Positions 58,250 to 64,000 of a stretch of 64,000 nt of DNA are shown here, in pieces. The DNA comes from Opitutaceae bacterium (GTDB taxonomy: Bacteria; Verrucomicrobiota; Verrucomicrobiia; Opitutales; Opitutaceae), in NCBI GenBank assembly GCA_028280945.1, contig JANQKV010000072.1, positions 1-64,000 on the forward strand, given 5' to 3'. The position numbers and the translations under genes were made by a program. The notes under the pieces were generated by a model, which saw only the letters and a list, made by a program, of their open reading frames with translations, was not told the origin of the DNA and made no database searches. Position 1 is the first letter of the stretch. Each line of letters begins with the position of its first letter.

Positions 58250-59091
58250 CCGAATCGCGCACCGGTGCCCACGCCCTCGTGGAAGCGCTTCAGCGTCGTC
58301 CTGATGTTGTCGCGCTGACTTTGTTTGGCTCGTTTGCCCGCGAGGACCGGGCGACGACCGCGGACGGTGACTCGGACATGGACCTGCAGGTGATCTGTCA
58401 TTGGCCTGAAGTATTGTCACAGCGGGACTGGGCCGAGTCGGTCTTGGGCGAAGGCGAATTGCTGGCTTGGAGTCCCCGGGCCGCTCTTGGTGGTGTCACC
58501 AAAGTATCGATACTGCTGGCTAAGGAGGAAGTTGACCTGGTGTTGGTGTCGGTCGGCCGAATCCGATGGGCCCGATGGGGAATGGCTCTGGGCCTGCACC
58601 ATCGCTTCAGCTGGGCGCGCCGGCTGTTGGGGCCGTTGGTCCTGGTTATGGGGCCGGGGTATCGTGTGTTGAAAGGAGGTTCGCACTGGGAGAAGTTTTG
58701 GCATCAATTGGTTCACGAAGTGTCGGAACCCAGCATCGGTGACCGAAAGATACAGTCGGCGGAGGACGCGGCACTCGTGGACCTGCGCTCCATCCAGCGC
58801 AAGCTGGCGCGTGGTGAGTTGCGGGCCGCCCAGCGCTGGTTGCACAACGAAATGGCCGCCCGAAATTTCGAACTTATGCACGAACTGCGACGTCGTCGCG
58901 GCGAGGTTTCGTTTTTCGACGGCCGTCGCGTGGAGACCATTTTGTCCGAAGAAGATATTTCACTGGTCACGATCGACGCGTCGCTGGACCGGGATTCATT
59001 GAGTGCGGCGGCGGAGCAGGCAGCGGCCGCGACCCGAATCCTGGTGGCGCGGGTGTTGGCGGAGTCGCGTGAACGCAGGGCGCGTTCCTAG
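58243..59091 (+). CDS. nucleotidyltransferase domain protein
   Basis: A 282-aa protein. The N-terminal nucleotidyltransferase motif is LFGSFARED (Gly29-Ser30) followed by DSDMDLQVI with Asp45 and Asp47 as metal ligands. The C-terminal part is helical (LRSIQRKLARGELRAAQRWLHNEM), as in aminoglycoside adenylyltransferases and related enzymes. Its substrate is unknown. It is the last gene of the operon and shares a CTAG stop with the convergent ABC ATPase gene. A role in modifying a neighbour in the operon is possible but unproven. Confidence 0.82.
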   Translation: MVTESRTGAHALVEALQRRPDVVALTLFGSFAREDRATTADGDSDMDLQVICHWPEVLSQRDWAESVLGEGELLAWSPRAALGGVTKVSILLAKEEVDLVLVSVGRIRWARWGMALGLHHRFSWARRLLGPLVLVMGPGYRVLKGGSHWEKFWHQLVHEVSEPSIGDRKIQSAEDAALVDLRSIQRKLARGELRAAQRWLHNEMAARNFELMHELRRRRGEVSFFDGRRVETILSEEDISLVTIDASLDRDSLSAAAEQAAAATRILVARVLAESRERRARS

Positions 59092-60065
59092 TTTTTCGCG
59101 AAAAGGTCGGCGATGATGTCCTCGAGGGGAATGTCCTCGATGGTGATGTCGGCCACGGGTCCCTTCGTTAAAATCTCCTGGGAAACCTTCACGATTTCCT
59201 TGCCGGGAGCGCGCACCTCAATCTTTCCGCTTTCACAACGGTGCGTGACGCCGTAAGCCGAACTCCAGCCGTCGTCGAAGGAGTGGTCCTCGGGTTCGAA
59301 CGTCACAATTTTTTGGCGGGTTCCGGCGGAACCGGTCTCGAGCCGATCAAGGTCCCCGTCGTAGATTTTCTGCCCCTGGTGGATCACAATGACGCGTTCG
59401 CAGAGTTCCTGAATATCCGCCATGTAGTGGCTGGTCAGCAAAATGGTGACACGATGGCGTCGATTGTATTCCCGCAGGAAGTCTCTCACGGTGCGTTGCG
59501 AGACCACGTCGAGCCCGATGGTGGGCTCATCAAGAAACAAGACCTTGGGGCGGTGCAGCAAGGCGGCGATGAGCTCCATCTTCATTCGTTCGCCCAAGGA
59601 GAGCTCCCGCACCATGACGTTGAGCTTGTGCTTCACATCGAGAAGTTCGACCAGCTCGTCCAGAGTCTCCTGCCACTGCTCGGCGGCGATGCCATAAATA
59701 TGCCGCAGGAGGAGGAATGATTCGATGGCGGGCAGATCCCACCAGAGCTGGTTCTTTTGCCCGAGCACCAAGGCGAAGATTCGGCGGTAGGCGTTCTCGC
59801 GTTTGGTGGGATCGAAACCCGCCACGCGGGCGGTGCCTCCCGTCGGATAGATGAGGCCCGACAGCATTTTCAGGGTGGTGGTTTTTCCGGCACCGTTGGG
59901 TCCCAGGAACCCGACAAATTCACCCTCTTTGATTTGGAAAGAAACGTCCTTGGCCGCGGCAATTTCTTCAAACTCGCGTTTGAACAGGCCCTTCACGCCA
60001 CCCCAAAAGCCAGGTTGCTTTTTGTAGGTGCGAAAGATCCGCGTCAGGTTGTCAGCTTCTATCAT
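59088..60065 (-). CDS. ABC transporter ATP-binding protein (ABC-2 type)
   Basis: A 325-aa protein. Walker A is GPNGAGKTTTLKML, the signature is ELSLGERMKMELIAALL, Walker B VLFLDEPTIGLDVVSQ and the switch His is in LTSHYMAD. The C-terminal part (~230-325) matches the extra domain of NatA/DrrA-like ATPases. An ABC-2 permease is expected as a partner but is not in the adjacent genes. The gene follows the methyltransferase by 45 bases on the minus strand and shares CTAG with the gene across it. Confidence 0.9.
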   Translation of the reverse strand: MIEADNLTRIFRTYKKQPGFWGGVKGLFKREFEEIAAAKDVSFQIKEGEFVGFLGPNGAGKTTTLKMLSGLIYPTGGTARVAGFDPTKRENAYRRIFALVLGQKNQLWWDLPAIESFLLLRHIYGIAAEQWQETLDELVELLDVKHKLNVMVRELSLGERMKMELIAALLHRPKVLFLDEPTIGLDVVSQRTVRDFLREYNRRHRVTILLTSHYMADIQELCERVIVIHQGQKIYDGDLDRLETGSAGTRQKIVTFEPEDHSFDDGWSSAYGVTHRCESGKIEVRAPGKEIVKVSQEILTKGPVADITIEDIPLEDIIADLFAKN

Positions 60066-60110
60066 GCGAAACGTCGATTTGGCAGCAGTGGATCACGGCA
60101 AGACAACCGC

Positions 60111-60872
60111 TTATTTCCACAAAACGACAAACGACTGATCTTCACGTTGGAAAAAGAAGCGGCGGAAGGCCCTTAGCACACCCAAGACGAACTTTCCACG
60201 AACCTCGCCGGAAGAACGGGCCTGGCGATAGGAGGACCGGTAGACGGTGCGCAGAAAATCCCATGGTTCCGGCAGTTTCAGGTGTCGGGAAAACCCAGCG
60301 ACATGGCCCAGCTCCACGATCTTGGCAATGGGCATGTCTTTTTCGTGCACCCCAAACTCCTTGACGGCTTGGCGGGAGGTCTCCGTGCCTCCGTGCCCTT
60401 GGCCAGGCTCAAATGCGATCAACACGCCGTCGGGTTTGAGGATGCGGTGGGCGTTGCGCAGTGCAGCCGCTTCGTCCTCCGCGTGGTGGAGGGAGGAAAA
60501 GAAGATCGCTGCATCGAACGACCCCTCCTCGGCGGCGAGGTTCTCGTAGTCCGCCACCTGAAACTCGAGATGCTCCAAGCCCAACGCATCCCGCTGGGTG
60601 GTTCCGGCTGCGATGGCCTCAGGGGAGATATCGACCCCCAGCACGTCGTAGCCCCGCCGAGCAAGCATGATGGAGAGCCACCCCACACCGCAGCCCAGTT
60701 CCACGATTCTTGCCGGTGGCGGTCCGAGCAGGTGGAAGATGGCAGTGATGTTCCCAAGGTCCCAGTCGCACTTTCGATCCGTGAAGGGTTTGCCCAGAGC
60801 ACGTTGAATCTCCTCCGGCCCCACTCGCGCAAAATACTCACGCTCTCCTTGCTTCGGGTCCGGTGCGGTCAT
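60111..60872 (-). CDS. class I SAM-dependent methyltransferase
   Basis: A 253-aa protein. SAM-binding motif I is RIVELGCGVGWLSIMLARRG, motif II VLGVDISPEA, and motif IV DAAIFFSSLHHAED. The N terminus is EREYFARVGPEEIQRALGKPF. The acceptor is unknown. It sits between the acyl carrier protein and the ABC ATPase on the minus strand, which suggests a biosynthetic or export link. Confidence 0.85.
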   Translation of the reverse strand: MTAPDPKQGEREYFARVGPEEIQRALGKPFTDRKCDWDLGNITAIFHLLGPPPARIVELGCGVGWLSIMLARRGYDVLGVDISPEAIAAGTTQRDALGLEHLEFQVADYENLAAEEGSFDAAIFFSSLHHAEDEAAALRNAHRILKPDGVLIAFEPGQGHGGTETSRQAVKEFGVHEKDMPIAKIVELGHVAGFSRHLKLPEPWDFLRTVYRSSYRQARSSGEVRGKFVLGVLRAFRRFFFQREDQSFVVLWK

Positions 60873-60922
60873 TTGCGGTCAACAGCAGCGTTGGCCGATT
60901 GCACCGTCAATCCTCCAGCGGA

Positions 60923-61309
60923 TCAAGGCAGAGCTTTCGTCACGACAAAACTCTTGATCTCCCCCAGCGTGCACAGGTGGCGCATTTCCTCGGCGGAGAC
61001 GGTGATGTGAAAAACCTCTTCAGTCAGCAGCACGATTTCCATCAGCGTAAGGGAGTCGAGACCGAGGTCTTCGCTCAGTTTGAGCCGATCATTGCCCGTG
61101 CGTAACAGGTGGCGGTTTTCCGGTTCCACGAACCGCTCGATCACGCCGATGACAATCAAGGGGAGCAGCACCGGGTTGCGTGTTGCCCGAAATTCGATGG
61201 CGGCTACCACAACTTCCGGACGGCAGCGCTTGAGTTTTTGGCGGAGTTCTTCGGCGGTAGCAGGAGTAGGGATGGACTCGGGTGAGGTCATGTTCATTGG
61301 CAATGACAC
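60923..61309 (-). CDS. acyl carrier protein-like protein with N-terminal extension
   Basis: A 128-aa protein. The carrier domain is the last ~80 residues. Ser86 in LSEDLGLDSLTLMEIVLL is the phosphopantetheine site. Residues 1-~45 are an extension absent from the normal 78-aa ACP; internal Met5 or Met7 are alternative starts. Such stand-alone ACPs often serve secondary metabolites or lipid A-like pathways. It lies just upstream of the methyltransferase and ABC ATPase on the same strand. Confidence 0.85.
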   Translation of the reverse strand: MSLPMNMTSPESIPTPATAEELRQKLKRCRPEVVVAAIEFRATRNPVLLPLIVIGVIERFVEPENRHLLRTGNDRLKLSEDLGLDSLTLMEIVLLTEEVFHITVSAEEMRHLCTLGEIKSFVVTKALP

Positions 61310-61341
61310 GGACGGGGCTCGAACCCGCTATCGGGTTGACC

Positions 61342-64000
61342 TTAAAACTCGGCAGTTAAGGAGAGGGAGTAGGTGCGCCCGCGCCAGTCGCCATAGGGCC
61401 GAATGCCGCTGCGATTCTCGGCATTTCCATAGCGCGGATAGGCGTTCTTGAATACGTTATTGATCCGTAGCTGTCCCTTGAGTCCCAGCCGGGAGTTTTC
61501 GGGCAACAACCAGTGACCCAAATCAGCTTGGACAAACACGTCAGCCTGCCAAAACGGGTCTATCGTCCTGGCGCCATGGCCGGCCCATTGGGTGCGAGGA
61601 AGCCGCTGGGAGTGGAAGTATTGCCCATCAAAACCCAGTCCGAGGTGGGCGTTGGACCAGCCTCCACCAAAGGTGGCGCGGTATTCCAGCAGGCTTGCCG
61701 ATGAGCCACTGGGATCGCGAATTTCGTCAAACGTGCGGCCGTCGGCGACGATCTGCGCCTCATATTTTTGGAAATACATAATGCGAGCGCGCAGGTCGAT
61801 GGTGCCGCCCCAAATGTCCCGTCGGGCGAAGTCGAACGATCCCATCCAACTCTGCGCGTGGCGCTCGGAGAGATTGGCTGAAGTGGTGTAGAAAACGGAA
61901 ACCCGGCCGGGTAGATCTGGTGTGTCCGGGTCTGAGACTTCCCGTTCGACAAGCTCCGGAAAAAACTCCTCAAGATCGAGCAACTCGGTTGGGCCCAGGC
62001 CAAAGATTTCATTGGTCTTGCGAGTATCGAAAAAATCAAGCGACATCCGGAAACGGTTGCGGTCGCCCCGCTCGTAGATGAGACCCGCGGTTTGCGTGAC
62101 CGCGTTCTCACTGGCCAAGGACGTGTTGATCACGAGGCGAGATTCGGCTAGATAACTTTCGTTGCGTCGAGGATCGGTAATCGATACCAGAAATGCGCCA
62201 CCACCGCCACCAATGCCGGTTGAAATCCGGCTGCTCATAAAGGGCGTGGGAAAGCGGTTGGAGGTCGTGAAACTACCTCGCACACTGAGGCCGTTCTGCA
62301 GCCCGAGCTTCAGGGCCACCGTGGGCGCCAAATTGGTTTCAGCCGACGTGTCCGCCATGATGTAGCGGGCCGCAAGGTCAGTTTCCAAGGATTTGATCCA
62401 TGCTGGGAGCTTGTCGCGAGGAAGCAGAGGGGCCTGAAGCTCGGAGAAAAAACTCACTCGCTCGAGGGTGCGTCCGGCCCAGCGGGCGGGTGGTTTGGCT
62501 TCCGTGCCGTCGCCAAATCGCAGGGGACTGTCCACTCCGGCCAACGTCGAGATACGATAATCCGCGCCGAGATTCAGCACACCTTGGCCGGTCGGCAGCG
62601 GGAGCGACTCATGGGTGAGGCGGAAAGCACCATCAAACGTCTCGTAGTCGCCGAGGGTGGCAAACTCCCCGCGGCCCTGAGTGTAGACGATCACCTCCTC
62701 GTAGAATTCGGGAGGAGGTGCATACACCTGAGTGTCACGAAACGGATCGTAAAGACCGCGGTCGATAAGCGACTGCCAGCGACGCTTGTCGACGGAATCG
62801 ATGCCCCGGTATTTGGTCTCGCTAAATGCGTATTGGGTATCGAGTGCAAGTTGCATGCCCCAAGGCAGGTCCAGGAGCGCGCTGCCGACCAGAGTGTAAA
62901 AATCCAACGTAGCCTCGTCGTAGTTTTCTCCCAGCGCGATGGGAGTGTCGTAGAGCGAGACCAGCACATCACGGTCGAACGGATTGAAAGGGTTGTCTGC
63001 CCTCACCACCAGGTCTGCGTTTTGCACTTGGTGGCCACGATTGATGACCGTTTTTGAGTAAGCGGCGTCGAAGCCAACTTCCAGCGCAGGAAACGCTTCC
63101 AACACGGACGACACGTAGAACAGACTGCGGTTTTGGCGGCGACCATAGGGATAATCCAGACCGCCGAGTGCGTTGGCCACCAGTCCCGGACTGTCGTAAC
63201 CATCGTAATTGCGGATACCCAGCCGATCAATCAGCGAAGCCGCCGCATCGGTGCCACGGGTGCCGGGAGCCGTGGAGGTCACCCGGTTGGGCTGGCCTGC
63301 GACCAACGGCGCTCCGTTGGTTGATCGCACGTTGGGAGTGGCGGCGAAAAGCGCCTCATTGTCGGCCACTGGATCGTCCGTCACGTTGCGGCGATGATTG
63401 AGCTCCGATTCGTTGGCCGGCTCGGATGTGGTGAAGTTGGCGTTAAACCGGACACTCAGGCGACCATCGAGCAACACCTGGTTGTGCAGGAGCGAAACAT
63501 AGGACGTCGACGCATCAAAGTTCTCGGTGGCGTTTGTGTAGGTGGTGGTGACTTCGGTGTGGTTGCCGAAGTCATCGGGGCGAAGCAGGATGTTGATGAC
63601 GCCGCCCACGGCATTGCCGCTGTAGAGGGCGGAGGCGGAAGCGGGCAGAACCTGAATCTGTTGTACCAGCGACAAGGGGATGAAGTTTACGTCCGGGGCT
63701 TGGGGCGGAGAACCCACGGTGAGGATTTCCGGCAGGCGCCGACCGTTGACCAGCACCACGGTTTCCTCCGTGGAGAAACCGCGCAGCGAAAGATTGCTGC
63801 TGCCCACGCTGGTGGCCTCGCCGCCGACCTGTTGTTCCGGTGGCAGCGATGTGGCGTCCGTATCCAAGAGTTCGCGCCGCAGGAATTCGTTGAGATTCAC
63901 CGCACCGCTGCGCATGATGCGGTCGCGGTCGTAGACGATAAAGGGCAGGGCGTCGTTCATCGAGCGGGTGATGTCCAGGTTTCCGCCGGCGCGCCGCGGT
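61342..64000 (-). CDS. TonB-dependent receptor, 5' end outside window
   Basis: The frame is open through the window edge; 63961-64000 reads ...NLDITRS before the first ATG, so the true start is beyond 64000. The plug domain is visible (LRRELLDTDATSL, LSLRGFSTEETVVLVNGRRLPEI, ASALYSGNAVGGVINILLRPD). A large beta-barrel follows and ends with YSLSLTAEF. The missing part would include the signal peptide and possibly an STN or carboxypeptidase-like domain. It takes up a ligand through the outer membrane. The nearest sulfatase gene is far away, so the substrate is open. Confidence 0.92.
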   Translation of the reverse strand, partial: PRRAGGNLDITRSMNDALPFIVYDRDRIMRSGAVNLNEFLRRELLDTDATSLPPEQQVGGEATSVGSSNLSLRGFSTEETVVLVNGRRLPEILTVGSPPQAPDVNFIPLSLVQQIQVLPASASALYSGNAVGGVINILLRPDDFGNHTEVTTTYTNATENFDASTSYVSLLHNQVLLDGRLSVRFNANFTTSEPANESELNHRRNVTDDPVADNEALFAATPNVRSTNGAPLVAGQPNRVTSTAPGTRGTDAAASLIDRLGIRNYDGYDSPGLVANALGGLDYPYGRRQNRSLFYVSSVLEAFPALEVGFDAAYSKTVINRGHQVQNADLVVRADNPFNPFDRDVLVSLYDTPIALGENYDEATLDFYTLVGSALLDLPWGMQLALDTQYAFSETKYRGIDSVDKRRWQSLIDRGLYDPFRDTQVYAPPPEFYEEVIVYTQGRGEFATLGDYETFDGAFRLTHESLPLPTGQGVLNLGADYRISTLAGVDSPLRFGDGTEAKPPARWAGRTLERVSFFSELQAPLLPRDKLPAWIKSLETDLAARYIMADTSAETNLAPTVALKLGLQNGLSVRGSFTTSNRFPTPFMSSRISTGIGGGGGAFLVSITDPRRNESYLAESRLVINTSLASENAVTQTAGLIYERGDRNRFRMSLDFFDTRKTNEIFGLGPTELLDLEEFFPELVEREVSDPDTPDLPGRVSVFYTTSANLSERHAQSWMGSFDFARRDIWGGTIDLRARIMYFQKYEAQIVADGRTFDEIRDPSGSSASLLEYRATFGGGWSNAHLGLGFDGQYFHSQRLPRTQWAGHGARTIDPFWQADVFVQADLGHWLLPENSRLGLKGQLRINNVFKNAYPRYGNAENRSGIRPYGDWRGRTYSLSLTAEF

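Overview
The window looks like a chromosomal segment of a GC-rich member of the Verrucomicrobiota, most probably an opitute (Opitutaceae-like). The basis is inference from content. There are three sulfatases, an opitute-style TonB-dependent receptor, and a di-haem peroxidase with C-terminal secreted-protein repeats. DksA carries a long Lys/Ala-rich tail, and there is a complete MoxR/DUF58/Bat locus. Most of the sequence is densely packed housekeeping and accessory genes. I see no rRNA, tRNA, CRISPR array, prophage or intact insertion sequence. Gene-free stretches are short; the only one over 300 bases is 33510-33811.

Layout. 1-2167 (+): end of an SPFH/band-7 gene, a DUF1737 protein, a possible small membrane protein, an Arc-like DNA-binding protein and a membrane-anchored protein with two sugar-binding jelly rolls. 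2175-10295 (-): tyrS, cytoplasmic sulfatase, ROK kinase and SIS isomerase in a tight run, then a secreted beta-helix protein and a di-haem peroxidase. 10525-20681 (mostly +): peroxiredoxin, acnA with a clear terminator, STAS protein, HDOD protein (-), MFS carrier, trpB, a four-helix-bundle cassette, YicC and a secreted sulfatase. 20678-31631 (mostly -): SMP-30-like protein, lspA-dksA-ileS, a LysE exporter (+), DJ-1/PfpI protein, two paralogous membrane proteins, mnmA, a small unknown and a phosphoesterase. 31729-40155: mixed metabolic and small genes, including hsp20, a BASS transporter, a heparan-sulfatase-like enzyme, a MazG-like protein, mogA, gluQ, LOG and NUDIX. 40146-47598 (-): moxR-DUF58-batA-batBC-batD. 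48073-48799: a small HTH gene surrounded by four near-identical 19-bp palindromes. 52163-59091 (+): a five-gene, start-stop-overlapping sensory operon with a divergent ketoacyl synthase. 59088-64000 (-): ABC ATPase, methyltransferase, acyl carrier protein and the 3' part of a TonB receptor gene.

The two places most likely to hold something undescribed are these. (1) The 48.1-48.8 kb unit: the palindrome TGTCACTTAATACGTGACA occurs four times around a putative HTH regulator, one copy directly at its start. (2) The 52.2-59.1 kb operon: receiver-kinase, ketoacyl synthase lacking both active-site histidines, PrsK-like membrane kinase, a kinase-like GAF protein that has lost its ATP-binding motifs, and a nucleotidyltransferase, all translationally coupled. 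Other points of interest are an inverted-repeat-flanked four-helix-bundle cassette, a DksA that lacks zinc cysteines, and convergent genes that share a CTAG as both stop codons.
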